Notes: generated from the sequence alone by a model not told the origin. Numbered from the stretch's first letter, positions 45,687 to 55,517 are shown. The stretch is 64,000 bases of DNA from Pseudomonas mucoides (GCF_015461845.1 NZ_JACOPW010000001.1:806001-870000); one strand, 5' to 3'. Made by a program: numbers and translations.

Positions 45687-46823
45687 TTACTTCGCAGCGG
45701 CACCACACGGTGACTTGCCGACAAGCAGTCGATAGACATAATCGGCAATAAGCCGACCTCCCGAATCCGGGATGGGGTGAATCTTGTCAGGGCCGATCAT
45801 GGGGGTCGGTCCGTCACTGGCGTAGCGTTTGAAGTCGGGTCCGAACGTACACTGCAAACTCCAATAGGCAATGTTCTGCGAACGCGCCCACGGTTCAAGC
45901 ACCTGGGCATAGTCCGACATCGGATACGCACTGGAACGTGTTGTGTCCTCGCGCAGGATCACATTGACGCTCGCCGCTGGATGAACCTCGCGAACCATCC
46001 GCACCAAGCCTTTCATGTTCTCCAGATAATCCTTGGGCTTAACGCCAAACCCCTGGTCATTACCGCCCAACATAATCAGGTAGATGTCTGCCGGTATCTT
46101 TGAAACGACGCCCTTCCACTGGGCCTGCCATTGGCTGTCGCTGTTATAAAAGTCAGCGGAAGCGGCGCCCGAAGCAGCAAGTTTTGAGACCCGGACACCG
46201 CCACGGTCATTGGCCATCCAAAGGCCAAACAATGTCGGAGCGCCCTTCACCACTTCGAGCCTTAACGCCCAATCGTCTCGAGTGGGGACACTTAATTGCA
46301 CTTCCTGAACGCCGGAACCCGACATCGTCAACGACTGCCACGTGTCGGAAGGTGCCCACCGGTACCTCATCTCACTGGTTTTACCGTTGCCCAGGTAGAG
46401 CAGTTTGGCTTGGCCAATGGATGTATTGATCACGGCCGTCTGCTTAGCGTCGATCTCAATGTAAGCACCCGCCTGCCCGGTAACCGTACGACTGTCCGGA
46501 CTCGCTTGCCCAAGACTGGAAACATCCCAGTCACCACCGAAGTACTGCTTGTTGCTTCGGGTGTACTTGAAGTTCGTACCGCCGAGCGCAGCGCCGTGGT
46601 TAAACCCGACATAACCAGGCCCGGCAAAACTGAAGTCTTTCGCCAGGCGCTGAGTGAGTTCATTCAGATAAAAATCCTGCCCGGCGCTGTAGCTGTCGCC
46701 AATCACTGAGATGTCCAGCACTTCACCCGAGTTGCCCATGCTCAGGCCGGAAATACGTTCGCTTGAACTTCTTACCTCGATAACCGGCGTCGAAACGGGA
46801 CGTACATCATCGATATAAACCAT
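45687..46823 (-). CDS. SGNH/GDSL-like hydrolase, EPS locus
   Basis: A 378-residue protein. The SGNH blocks are VIGDSYSAGQ (Ser), IMLGGNDQGF (Asn) and DKIHP (His). A long central region may be a carbohydrate-binding or beta domain. In this locus it is a likely O-acetyl esterase or transferase partner of the neighbouring acyltransferase. The start is ATG 46823 (AAGGA 8 bp upstream); TTG 46847 is less likely. No signal peptide is seen, which is unusual for an SGNH partner of a membrane acyltransferase. Confidence 0.75.
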   Translation of the reverse strand: MVYIDDVRPVSTPVIEVRSSSERISGLSMGNSGEVLDISVIGDSYSAGQDFYLNELTQRLAKDFSFAGPGYVGFNHGAALGGTNFKYTRSNKQYFGGDWDVSSLGQASPDSRTVTGQAGAYIEIDAKQTAVINTSIGQAKLLYLGNGKTSEMRYRWAPSDTWQSLTMSGSGVQEVQLSVPTRDDWALRLEVVKGAPTLFGLWMANDRGGVRVSKLAASGAASADFYNSDSQWQAQWKGVVSKIPADIYLIMLGGNDQGFGVKPKDYLENMKGLVRMVREVHPAASVNVILREDTTRSSAYPMSDYAQVLEPWARSQNIAYWSLQCTFGPDFKRYASDGPTPMIGPDKIHPIPDSGGRLIADYVYRLLVGKSPCGAAAK

Positions 46824-46847
46824 TGGCCTCATCCTTCTATTCGGCAA

Positions 46848-47885
46848 TCAGGAGTGAGAGACCTTCAGCCCTGACGCCGGGGTCTTTTTGCGGCTCGTCC
46901 GCTCGCCCAGAAACAGAACGGAAGTGAGGGTGAAACGGCTGAACACATTCGACAGCACCACCGGCCCCAACAATCCGCACAACACACCGCCGAAGACCAG
47001 GACACTTTCATCCGTGACGCCCAAGCGACCCAACGCGAACCGTGAACTGGCGGCAAACAGTACGTGAAAGAGGAATATCGCGTAGGAGTAACCGCCGAGC
47101 CAGATCAGCACTTTCGAGCGCATGTCGGTCGACAGTAGCGCGACGCAGGACATACAGCCAACGAGCAATCCGACCAGGCTCCGGCGATCGACGATGAGTT
47201 CGCGATCCACGGCAGCAATGTAGAGCAACGCGACCGATATCAAGACGAACACCACGGGCCCGATCACTTTCAGCGATCGCTTTAACGCGTCGACATTCTC
47301 GTGACAAATCATCCCCGTCACAAAGAACGGCAGCAGATAAATAGCACCGTTGATGCCAAACGCATCGACCGGAAAAAGCGGCATCAGGAACACGGCTGCG
47401 GAAAACAAAAACAACAGGTACAGGCGAGTCGGCGTCTGTAGCAGACCGCGCCACTGAAGAAATCCGACAAACATGAAGATGATAAAAACCGCCTGCAAAA
47501 ACCAGAAATGGTTAACCGGCAGGTAAAACGACAACAAGGCGTCCATCAACCCGACGTCCTTGTTCACCCCCGGCGCCACAGCCTGCAGCACCGAAAATGG
47601 AACACCGACAAAGAACAACGGCACGATCAACCTTCTGACCTTGCCCAGACAGTAAGCAGAGAAGTCATTGCCTCTGATTTTGTAAATGGAATAGATATAG
47701 CCCGATATAAAGGTGAACAACGGCATCCTGACGTACACCATTGAGTCCGCCAGGATTCGGAAAGGTGATCCCAGGTCAATTTTCAGTCCACCGCCCAGCG
47801 GCCCTATCACGTGATAGAGCACCAGCAGCAAGCACGCCAGACCTCTGAGCGTTTCTATTTCCAACGACTTTTTCTTGCTTTGCAT
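46848..47885 (-). CDS. Acyltransferase 3 family membrane protein (EPS O-acetylation)
   Basis: A 345-residue integral membrane protein with about ten helices. The start LEIETLRGLACLLLVLYHV is the typical acyltransferase-3 region, with the catalytic His in LYHV, and the RMPLFTFISGY motif follows. It probably O-acetylates the polysaccharide repeat unit. ATG 47885 has GAGG 10 bp upstream. The stop codon (46848-46850) abuts the in-frame TTG of the next gene. Confidence 0.85.
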   Translation of the reverse strand: MQSKKKSLEIETLRGLACLLLVLYHVIGPLGGGLKIDLGSPFRILADSMVYVRMPLFTFISGYIYSIYKIRGNDFSAYCLGKVRRLIVPLFFVGVPFSVLQAVAPGVNKDVGLMDALLSFYLPVNHFWFLQAVFIIFMFVGFLQWRGLLQTPTRLYLLFLFSAAVFLMPLFPVDAFGINGAIYLLPFFVTGMICHENVDALKRSLKVIGPVVFVLISVALLYIAAVDRELIVDRRSLVGLLVGCMSCVALLSTDMRSKVLIWLGGYSYAIFLFHVLFAASSRFALGRLGVTDESVLVFGGVLCGLLGPVVLSNVFSRFTLTSVLFLGERTSRKKTPASGLKVSHS

Positions 47886-47897
47886 AAACCACAAACC

Positions 47898-49001
47898 TCA
47901 GTTCAAGACGCTTGAATCAACCGACTCAGGTTTTTTTGAGCGCAACTGCAACCCCAGTCCCAGAAACAGAACCGGCACTACCATGGAGAAATGTCGGGCA
48001 AACGAGCCGAAGTCTGGCTCGAACAGCCCCTGCACCAATAAAAAGGACAGTGGGATAGCAATAAGCTCTTTGACTTTCGGTTCGATGAGCGAGCCCTTGT
48101 AGTGACTCGACGTCATCATTTTGAACATCAGCAATGAGGTCATCATCATCAGGACGACAAAGATGATCTGCCCCAGCCCCGATAAAAGTATTAACTCCAC
48201 CGGGAACGACAACCTGAAAAAGATGCTCATCGAATCAACTGCCTGCGATACGAAATCACCGCCGTTGATCCACGACACGATCAATGACTTCGAGCCCTCC
48301 TCGCCCAACGTGCGCTGTTCATTGTTACTGGCCCGAATGGACGAAACCGAATAGCCGACCAACACCTGAATCGCCGTTGCGATCGCCAGATAGAACGCGA
48401 ACAACATCAGGAAAAAGCTGAAACGCGACACATGCTTTTTCATGAAGCACACGCCAACCCAGACCAGAGAAAACAAGATCCAGTAAGGCCGAATCAGCAC
48501 GCCGTAAAACAGCGCGGACAGAAAAAAACCTGCGCGGTATCGCTTCGAAAATGAAAAAACCAGAATGGCAATCACCGCCACCGAGACAATGATTTCCTTG
48601 GTCAGGTTATCGAGGAAGAACGACCGGACCACGCCCCACAAACACAAGGTGAGGAAGATCGTTATGGGTATTCTTCTGAAGATAAAGATCGGGATCGACG
48701 TCAGAAACAGATTGCACAGCATCCCGTAAGCCCACGCATTGGTCAGGTTTATGCCGGTGGGACGTAGCAGGTAAGCGGAGCATTCGTAAGAAGACCGGTC
48801 TGGCGAGAAGGGATTCCAGAAGTTGCAGTTGTCTGAACGAACGTATGACGACCACAACGTCATCGCATCCGGGCCTGGTTCGCGGTGCATCAAAAGCGGC
48901 ATCGCAATGGACAGAAAAAGGCCACAGAACAAAATCAGGAATGAGATCGACGAGTCGAGTTTTCGCCCTCGAAACTCTATGGAAGGCAGAGACAAAGCCA
49001 T
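47898..49001 (-). CDS. Wzy-like EPS polymerase, membrane protein
   Basis: A 367-residue membrane protein with about ten hydrophobic helices and a large loop near residues 210-260. There is no conserved motif, which is normal for Wzy proteins. Position between Wzx, the decorating enzymes and Wzc makes polymerase the best guess; another membrane role cannot be excluded. ATG at 49001 overlaps the wzx stop (TAATG). The base composition is lower in GC than housekeeping genes. Confidence 0.6.
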   Translation of the reverse strand: MALSLPSIEFRGRKLDSSISFLILFCGLFLSIAMPLLMHREPGPDAMTLWSSYVRSDNCNFWNPFSPDRSSYECSAYLLRPTGINLTNAWAYGMLCNLFLTSIPIFIFRRIPITIFLTLCLWGVVRSFFLDNLTKEIIVSVAVIAILVFSFSKRYRAGFFLSALFYGVLIRPYWILFSLVWVGVCFMKKHVSRFSFFLMLFAFYLAIATAIQVLVGYSVSSIRASNNEQRTLGEEGSKSLIVSWINGGDFVSQAVDSMSIFFRLSFPVELILLSGLGQIIFVVLMMMTSLLMFKMMTSSHYKGSLIEPKVKELIAIPLSFLLVQGLFEPDFGSFARHFSMVVPVLFLGLGLQLRSKKPESVDSSVLN

Positions 49002-50221
49002 TACAACGCCCCCTTCGCCCGGACAAACCTGGTCAGCAAAGCGATAACAACCAACTGCACCGTAATCGAGAAGACATTCCCCCACGCCGCGCCATAAATT
49101 GAATAATGTTTAATGAGTACATAGCTGACAGGCAGTGAAACCATCAGGCATATCGCCGCACTGGCCAGCGACACCCGACTGTTCTTCGACGCAATAAGGC
49201 CTCCCCAAACGATGTCGCCGACGGCCCGAAGGGCAAAGGAGAAAATCAGAATGGATAAAATCCTGTTATCCGGACGCGGGACTGCCACGTCCACGTAATC
49301 CAGCAGGACATTGAAGAAGGCATAAATCAGCACAGCCACCGCGCCGGAAACGATGAGGGAGCGCAACACCCATTGATTCAGGAACAGTTGCCGGACTGTC
49401 AGCGCCTGTTGATTATTTTTGTAGCGCTTGGCAAGTACCGGAATGCCGACGACGGCAACAACCGCGTAGGACAGCGCTTGCAAGGTGTTGGCCGCAGACC
49501 AGGAATACACGTACTTGCCGAGACTGGCGTACGGTTCAATGTCCAGAATAAGAAAACGCTCGGCGTACTGACTGAGTGCGATCAGGCCACCACCCAGATA
49601 AAAGGGCAGCCCTGCTCGCCAGACCGAAACGGTGGTGACGACACTGACTTCCCGCCCCTTGTGAACGTTCACCACAATCAAGTAACCCGCGACGATGACC
49701 AGCAGGTTGGTGACCACCCAAAGCCAAAGAACACTGGCGATGCTGGACACTACGCCCGCCATCAATCCCGCAACAGCAAGTAGCGCCCAGAGCCCGGTTT
49801 TTATAAAAAACAGTACCGCGCCCCAGTTGGCTTTTTGCGCCGAAAAAACAAACGAGTTTATTTCGAAGGAAAGATGCTCGGTGAGCAGCAGAAGCGTGAC
49901 ACAAGCGATCAACGCGGCACTCGCCTGCACATCGCTGAAGAGCGAGTACAGGGCGACCGTGACCACCGACAACAACAAACCAACGGCCAGGTACAGGACC
50001 AGTACCCTATCAACGACAAGCCGCGAACTGCCCCCGACACTGATCAGCCGGTTGATTTCAGAACTGAACCCGACACTGTAAAATTTCGAGGCTATCAAAG
50101 AGGCAGCAACCACAACGCCGTAAAAGCCCAATGCGTCATAACCCAGATAATGAGTGATGGCCAACACCAGCAAAAACTTTGCGCCTAATGCACCTCCCCG
50201 CAGCAACAACCGAAATATCAT
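49001..50221 (-). CDS. Wzx-type oligosaccharide flippase
   Basis: A 406-residue membrane protein with about 12-14 helices, of the MOP/MATE polysaccharide flippase superfamily (MIFRLLLRGGALGAKFLLVLAI start; FYGVVVAASLIASKFYSVGF). It moves undecaprenyl-linked repeats across the inner membrane. The ATG overlaps the stop of the pyruvyltransferase gene by 4 bp. Confidence 0.82.
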   Translation of the reverse strand: MIFRLLLRGGALGAKFLLVLAITHYLGYDALGFYGVVVAASLIASKFYSVGFSSEINRLISVGGSSRLVVDRVLVLYLAVGLLLSVVTVALYSLFSDVQASAALIACVTLLLLTEHLSFEINSFVFSAQKANWGAVLFFIKTGLWALLAVAGLMAGVVSSIASVLWLWVVTNLLVIVAGYLIVVNVHKGREVSVVTTVSVWRAGLPFYLGGGLIALSQYAERFLILDIEPYASLGKYVYSWSAANTLQALSYAVVAVVGIPVLAKRYKNNQQALTVRQLFLNQWVLRSLIVSGAVAVLIYAFFNVLLDYVDVAVPRPDNRILSILIFSFALRAVGDIVWGGLIASKNSRVSLASAAICLMVSLPVSYVLIKHYSIYGAAWGNVFSITVQLVVIALLTRFVRAKGAL

Positions 50222-51330
50222 CGAACAATCCCTTTGATGATATTGTCCATCTGCACCGTTTTGGCTTCGATTTCTTTACAGGTGTCCGTGAGTTTCTTGC
50301 CGAATCGGGTGAGCGCGTTGGGGGCGTAGACCGTGTCGATGATGGTGTCGACATTGATGTCGCCTCCATTGATCACCCAGTCTTCCACGCCCATGTCCTG
50401 ATACGCACCGAAGCCTTTGCGTTCATAACTGATATGGAAAGCGGGTACGCCGGCGAGAAGTGACTCAATCGCCCCGTGCAACCGGACGGAAATCACCAGG
50501 TCTGGCTGATACTTCGCCAGTGTCGCCTTCAAGGGCAGCAGGTCTTCGGTAATGCCAAGCTCCCGGTAAAACGCACCATCGTCGTTGCCACGCACAGCGC
50601 TTTGCACAGCGCAGACCACTTTGCTTTTCGCCCTTAGTCTCTGCAATAGAAGCTTCAGGTTGGCGACGTAGGCAACTTTCTTCTCTTTGCTCCATTCCGG
50701 CGGCTTGCGTAAAACAACGCAGACCACAGCAGGAGATGGTGCACAGCGGGTGAACTTGGGTTGCACCAGGATCTTTTTCGCTAACGCCTGAACTGCCAGG
50801 TCCGGTGCCCGATAGACGTTTTCATTGGATTTGAAAATAGCCGACGACCTGTTGTCCCTGACAAATACGGCATCGGCCTTGGTGTAGTGCTCTACGATTT
50901 TACTGCTCTCGCCATGGAACGGGCCGATACTTTGCGGAAGATAAACCGACGGCACCTTGCTCAAGATCGCCGTTTCAAGTTGCTTGGCATGCCCCAGTTT
51001 CAGCTTGATATGTTCGAAAGCGCTTTTTGAGCGCATGTACCCGCCACCGACTCCGACGATCAGATCAGTGGTTTTCAAGAGATCGGCAAGGGGTGCGTAA
51101 GACTGGTTGAGAAAAACCGCCTCCTTCACCCTTCCGAACCCTTTCGCCGCCATAACCGGTGCGTCATACCGCTTATACGGAAGATAACTGAATGACTGCG
51201 GGTCGGACGCAACTACGTTAATTAAAGTGTCTGCGCCAAAGTTGCGCAGCACCATGGCGATTGCCAAATCCACGAGCAGTCCATCACCCGAGTTTGACGC
51301 GCTGTAGCCATGCAAAATAGTTACGTTCAT
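50218..51330 (-). CDS. Polysaccharide pyruvyltransferase family protein
   Basis: A 370-residue cytoplasmic protein of the CsaB/ExoV/WcaK fold. The start ILHGYSASNSGDGLLVDLAI and VGVGGGYMRSK are characteristic, and SVRLHGAIESLLAGVPAF is the conserved C-terminal motif. It adds pyruvate ketals from phosphoenolpyruvate to repeat-unit sugars. It lies in the operon between the GT4 and Wzx genes. Many members have not been tested, so the exact decoration is inferred. Confidence 0.82.
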   Translation of the reverse strand: MNVTILHGYSASNSGDGLLVDLAIAMVLRNFGADTLINVVASDPQSFSYLPYKRYDAPVMAAKGFGRVKEAVFLNQSYAPLADLLKTTDLIVGVGGGYMRSKSAFEHIKLKLGHAKQLETAILSKVPSVYLPQSIGPFHGESSKIVEHYTKADAVFVRDNRSSAIFKSNENVYRAPDLAVQALAKKILVQPKFTRCAPSPAVVCVVLRKPPEWSKEKKVAYVANLKLLLQRLRAKSKVVCAVQSAVRGNDDGAFYRELGITEDLLPLKATLAKYQPDLVISVRLHGAIESLLAGVPAFHISYERKGFGAYQDMGVEDWVINGGDINVDTIIDTVYAPNALTRFGKKLTDTCKEIEAKTVQMDNIIKGIVR

Positions 51331-51345
51331 GATCTTGATTTCTAC

Positions 51346-52428
51346 TTAATAGGTTTGAGCGGAATACACGTCATAGGTTTGCTGGATCATCAACGTCGCG
51401 CTGAACTGTTCGCGCACTTTCTTGCGACTTTCAGTGCCAAGTTCCAGTAACTTCTGCTTCTTGATATTCAGCAAAATGCGGGCAAGCGCCTGGTAGTCGC
51501 CGGCGGAGAACAGGTAACCCGTGATGTTGTCCGTCACCAGTTCAGGAAGCGATGTACAGTCACTGGCAATCACCGGCACGCCCATGGCCATCCCTTCGAG
51601 AGGCACCATGGCAAAGCCCTCCCAGCGACTTGGCACAATCAAGGCATCCGCCGTTTTATACAGCTCGTTTACTTCAGCGGGAGTCACCCACGGCAGGTAT
51701 TCCACGGCGTCAATATCGGGGCACTCGACGGTGTCTTCGTTGACCGCACTGCCAACGACAGTGAGCCTCAAGTCAGTTCGCTCGACCTCAGCGAACGCCT
51801 TGAGCAACAAATCGAAGCCTTTCTGGTAGTCCAGTCGACCGACAAACAGTAGATGAATGTCCGTACTGTCGCTGGTTTTGCTCTCATCACTTTTATAATG
51901 AATACCGTTGTAGATCAGCTTCATGCGGTGACGATCAATACCAAACGATGCAGCTTTATCCATTTCATACTGACTGACACAAATAATGACATCGGTCACT
52001 TTCTGCAAAACCCGCTCAATCAGTGAATACACTTTCTGTTTGACGGGAGAACTCTCCATCAAGAAGGAAAATGCGTGCGGGCAGTAAACAATTTTAGGGG
52101 ACCGCCAAGGGCGCATGACCAGACAGACACACCGGCCGATCACCCCGGAAAACGTGCTGTGCAAGTGCACGACGTCCGGTTTTTCCTTGAAAATAACACC
52201 AGCCAGTTTCCAGGCAAATCGCAACAGGGACATGACATCGCGCTTGTTCCGGGAAAAGGTCCTGATGTTTTTCTCATCAATGCCGTGCAGCTCTTTCTTC
52301 TGATCGAACGGAACCAGATAAACCAGTTCATACTTCAGTGCGTGGTCCTGAGGAGGGGTCGATATCGTACGAATAACCGTCGCAACACCACCTTTGATTG
52401 TTTCCGCCACGTGCAGTATTTTTTTCAT
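51346..52428 (-). CDS. Glycosyltransferase family 4
   Basis: A 360-residue cytoplasmic enzyme with two Rossmann domains. It has the N-terminal loop TIKGGVATVIRT, DVVHLHSTFSG, the nucleotide-sugar part LLFVGRLDYQKGFDLLLKAF and the EX7E motif in SRWEGFAMVPLEGMAMG. It transfers a sugar to the lipid-linked intermediate. It is the only dedicated glycosyltransferase seen in the locus besides the initiating transferase. Confidence 0.88.
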   Translation of the reverse strand: MKKILHVAETIKGGVATVIRTISTPPQDHALKYELVYLVPFDQKKELHGIDEKNIRTFSRNKRDVMSLLRFAWKLAGVIFKEKPDVVHLHSTFSGVIGRCVCLVMRPWRSPKIVYCPHAFSFLMESSPVKQKVYSLIERVLQKVTDVIICVSQYEMDKAASFGIDRHRMKLIYNGIHYKSDESKTSDSTDIHLLFVGRLDYQKGFDLLLKAFAEVERTDLRLTVVGSAVNEDTVECPDIDAVEYLPWVTPAEVNELYKTADALIVPSRWEGFAMVPLEGMAMGVPVIASDCTSLPELVTDNITGYLFSAGDYQALARILLNIKKQKLLELGTESRKKVREQFSATLMIQQTYDVYSAQTY

Positions 52429-52468
52429 AATCCACCTATCTCCATGAACTTAGTCGCAGGCAAGCAGC

Positions 52469-52505
52469 GTTGAAAGTGGCTAACGATCGTTAAACCACTC
52501 TCAAC
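52469..52505. other. Stem-loop between wzc and the glycosyltransferase gene
   Basis: 11-bp arms (GTTGAAAGTGG / CCACTCTCAAC, 10 of 11 paired) surround AACGATCGTT, itself a palindrome. There is no T-run on either strand, so it is not a typical terminator. It may act in RNA processing or partial attenuation within the operon. Confidence 0.5.
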
Positions 52506-52532
52506 TCGATTACCTGATAGATAGAACTCGCA

Positions 52533-54806
52533 TCAGGACTTGTCAGAGGCGTACTCATAGTTGTAATAGCCATAACTGCCATTACCGTAATAGCTGGACG
52601 CGCGTTTCTCGACGCCGTTAAAAATGGCGCCCTTCAACTCGATACCGTTTTGCGCAAATCGACGTATTGTCAATTCGATCTCTTTGGCAGGATTCACACC
52701 AAAGCGCGTCACAATCAGATTAATGGCGGCTTCACGTCCGACGATGGCAGCATCTGTCACTGCCAGAAGCGGTGGCGTATCGATGATCACCACATCGTAG
52801 AGTTCACTCAGTTCTGCCAGGAGCTCTCTGAAGTTGGCATGCATCAACAGCTCTGATGGATTAGGCGGCACCTGCCCGCGACTAATAAAATGCAAGTTGT
52901 CCGTTTCAATTCTATTGATCGCCTGCTCAATACTGCAGCGTTTGGTTAATAGATCGGATAAACCATTGGTGATCGGCGTTGCCAGGGTCTTGTGCAGATG
53001 ACCTTTGCGCATATCGGCATCGATCAGTACGACCCGCTGCCCGCTTTGAGCAATAACCGCCGCCAGGTTCGAAGACACAAACGTTTTGCCCACCTGCGGA
53101 CTCGGCCCGGAAATCATGATCCGGTTGTTGGTCGCATCCAGCCCTGCAAAATGCAGACAGGTTCTCAGGCTGCGTATCGACTCGATCGACAGGTCAGTGG
53201 GATTACGCAGGGCCAACAGAAAAGACTGGTTGTTGACGGCGTCACCCAGCCGAATTTTTTTGCTGTCTTCTTCCCGCTGCAAATCGCTGTATGGAATGGA
53301 GGCATAAACAGGTAGCCCAAGCTGCTCGATGGCTTCCGGCCCCTCGAGGCCTCGGCTCAGGGATTTACGCACCAACACCAAGGCAACACCGACAAATCCG
53401 CCTAGGAAAGTTGCAATGAGAACGATCAGGGCTTTGCGTGGTTTGACCGGAGTTGTGGTATCGACGTCGGCGGTATCGATCAATCGCGCATTGCCAACCG
53501 CCCCTGCCCTGATGATGTCCAGCTCCTGGGATTTATTCAGCAACTGGGTATAAATCTGAGTCGCCACTTCCACATCACGAGTGAGGTTCAACAGTTCCTG
53601 CTGCGTGGCCGGAAGATCCTGAACCTTCTTCTCCAAACCATGGCGCTGCTTGTTCAAATCCGCGATTTGAGCCATCAAGGCGCGGTAGGCCGGGTGCTCT
53701 CGGGTGAACTTTCGATCCAGGTCCGCTTGCTGGAGCTTCAGATCGGAGATGCGCGTATCCAGCACCACCATCTGTTCCAGAACAGACTTGGTTTCAAGTG
53801 AGATATTTACCGTATTGCCGCGGGTTTGATAGCTGTTCAGCGCGTTGCTGGCTTTGACCAGATCCTCTTTGACTTGAGGCAGTTGCGCCTGCAGGAAGTC
53901 CAGGCTCTGGGCCGCCTCGGCAGAGGTGCGTTGCACATTCTGCTGTACATAAAGTGTCGAGATCTTGTTGAGGATCTTCACCGCCAGGGTGTAGTCGGTG
54001 CTGGCAAGGGCCAGGCTTATAATGCCCGACTCTTTACCTTGCTCGGAGACATCGAGAGCGTCCTGGTAATTCTGAATGGTGACAATCCGTGGATTGCGAA
54101 CGACTTCGAATTTAGTGCCCGGATTCGCGGCCATGCGCGCGACAAGCACCTCGACCCCATTGTCTACAACTGCGTTGCCTGTCGTGCCGGCGGCCAACAA
54201 ACCGCCATTGTCATCGTAGAGCTTGAAGCGGTTCTGCTCTTCAGCCACCAGGGTCAATTTTTTACCCAACAGTTCATCAGGCAGCTTGAGCTTCCCGATA
54301 TCAAGACGCTCGCCCCCCCAGGCATAACTGCTCATGCCGAAGCGCGCAGGCGAAACACTTTCCGTCGGAGTACTCTTGTATCGTCGCGCGATAAAACCGC
54401 CCACGACAGGGAAGGTGTTGGGCGTTATCACGATATCCAGGCGCAGATCATCGACGGTTTTACCGATGACCGCTCGAGATTTGATAATCCCGATTTCGGT
54501 CGCCGCCGGGGATTGGCCACCCAGCATGCTGCTGATATCCGAAAACCCCAACATGTCGTTCTTTTTCGGTTCGACCTGTACCAACGCGTTCGCCAGATAC
54601 ACAGGTGGCGATAGTATCGAATAGGCGGCGCCGGTCACCATGAATGCACCGGTGATGGCACCTATTAACCATTTATGATCAATCAATGTGCCCAGTAAGC
54701 CGAGAAGATCAATCTCGTCTCCTTCTTTATCCCGGGTGCTGACTACTGACGGTAACTGCATAAGGTCTATTCTTTTACCTTTAATACTAATCTGAAAATC
54801 ATCCAT
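52533..54806 (-). CDS. Wzc-type polysaccharide co-polymerase and tyrosine autokinase
   Basis: A 757-residue inner-membrane protein. It has a Wzz domain with TM1 (LIGAITGAFMVTGAAYSIL) and TM2 (IVLIATFLGGFVGVALVLV), a periplasmic coiled-coil region and a cytoplasmic BY-kinase with GPSPQVGKT (Walker A), VVLIDADMR (A') and IIDTPPLL (B). The Tyr cluster is YYGNGSYGYYNYEY. It controls chain length and export together with Wza. ATG 54806 overlaps the wzb stop (TGATG); ATG 54761 is an alternative. Confidence 0.88.
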   Translation of the reverse strand: MDDFQISIKGKRIDLMQLPSVVSTRDKEGDEIDLLGLLGTLIDHKWLIGAITGAFMVTGAAYSILSPPVYLANALVQVEPKKNDMLGFSDISSMLGGQSPAATEIGIIKSRAVIGKTVDDLRLDIVITPNTFPVVGGFIARRYKSTPTESVSPARFGMSSYAWGGERLDIGKLKLPDELLGKKLTLVAEEQNRFKLYDDNGGLLAAGTTGNAVVDNGVEVLVARMAANPGTKFEVVRNPRIVTIQNYQDALDVSEQGKESGIISLALASTDYTLAVKILNKISTLYVQQNVQRTSAEAAQSLDFLQAQLPQVKEDLVKASNALNSYQTRGNTVNISLETKSVLEQMVVLDTRISDLKLQQADLDRKFTREHPAYRALMAQIADLNKQRHGLEKKVQDLPATQQELLNLTRDVEVATQIYTQLLNKSQELDIIRAGAVGNARLIDTADVDTTTPVKPRKALIVLIATFLGGFVGVALVLVRKSLSRGLEGPEAIEQLGLPVYASIPYSDLQREEDSKKIRLGDAVNNQSFLLALRNPTDLSIESIRSLRTCLHFAGLDATNNRIMISGPSPQVGKTFVSSNLAAVIAQSGQRVVLIDADMRKGHLHKTLATPITNGLSDLLTKRCSIEQAINRIETDNLHFISRGQVPPNPSELLMHANFRELLAELSELYDVVIIDTPPLLAVTDAAIVGREAAINLIVTRFGVNPAKEIELTIRRFAQNGIELKGAIFNGVEKRASSYYGNGSYGYYNYEYASDKS

Positions 54807-55246
54807 CAACGTCCGAGGCGCTGTGCCCATGAGCAAACAGCATCTTCAATCAATGCATGAGCATGGACAAAAGCAGCTTTTCCTTGACGATACGGGTCCT
54901 TTATTTCGCGCTCACTCTGCCACTTGCCCAGAAGAAACACTTTACCCCTCGCGTGCGAGGCAATATTCAGCACGCCTTTTACATGCTCTTTTTCCATGAC
55001 CAGAATCAGGTCTGATTCATTAACAATCGCAGGCGTAATTTGCCGCGCTTTAAACCCTTGGGCAGCGCGACCCTTTTCTTCGAGAACGGAAAGTGCGTTG
55101 GGCTCCATAGACTCGCCCACCCGCGCGTCCAGCCCCGCGGAGGTTACCGAGATATCCGAAGGCTCCAGCGCGTTGCGCAGCAACATTTCAGCTGTTGGAC
55201 TTCGGCAAATATTGCCCACGCAGACGATAAGAATCTTTCTGAACAA
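54806..55246 (-). CDS. Low-molecular-weight protein tyrosine phosphatase (Wzb type)
   Basis: A 146-residue enzyme that removes phosphate from the Wzc tyrosine cluster. The P-loop is CVGNICRSPT (Cys and Arg), and the general acid Asp lies in IKDPYRQG. TTG 55246 is chosen because GGAAG lies 7 bp upstream and this gives the normal 145-150 residues; no ATG or GTG suits. The stop codon overlaps the Wzc start, so the pair is translationally coupled. The gene order Wzb-Wzc is common in EPS loci. Confidence 0.85.
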   Translation of the reverse strand: MFRKILIVCVGNICRSPTAEMLLRNALEPSDISVTSAGLDARVGESMEPNALSVLEEKGRAAQGFKARQITPAIVNESDLILVMEKEHVKGVLNIASHARGKVFLLGKWQSEREIKDPYRQGKAAFVHAHALIEDAVCSWAQRLGR

Positions 55247-55248
55247 GG

Positions 55249-55431
55249 CTACTCTTCCCGTGTAGTGTCGAATCGGCCAATGTGTAGCGGGGATATGAGT
55301 GAACCGATAAGATCGGTCCCGCATTCAGAGATGGATCGATCATGGAAATACAAGGATATTAAATACCACGACACATAAAAAACGCCCAACCAGAATAGCC
55401 GGACCAAAAATAACGACAGCAATCTGCGCAT
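55249..55431 (-). CDS. Possible small membrane protein upstream of wzb, 60 aa
   Basis: The N-terminal half is a single hydrophobic segment (LFLVRLFWLGVFYVSWYLISL) and the rest is polar. The stop codon TAG lies inside the spacer of the wzb ribosome-binding site, an arrangement often seen with coupled genes. No family is known. The weak ribosome-binding site lowers confidence. Confidence 0.3.
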   Translation of the reverse strand: MRRLLSLFLVRLFWLGVFYVSWYLISLYFHDRSISECGTDLIGSLISPLHIGRFDTTREE

Positions 55432-55517
55432 TATTTTCCGACTAAAAATAACAATGGCGCACCGGCAATAGAGAATTGATGATATGGCTGTATTACTCGC
55501 CCCCTCAGGAATCAGAC

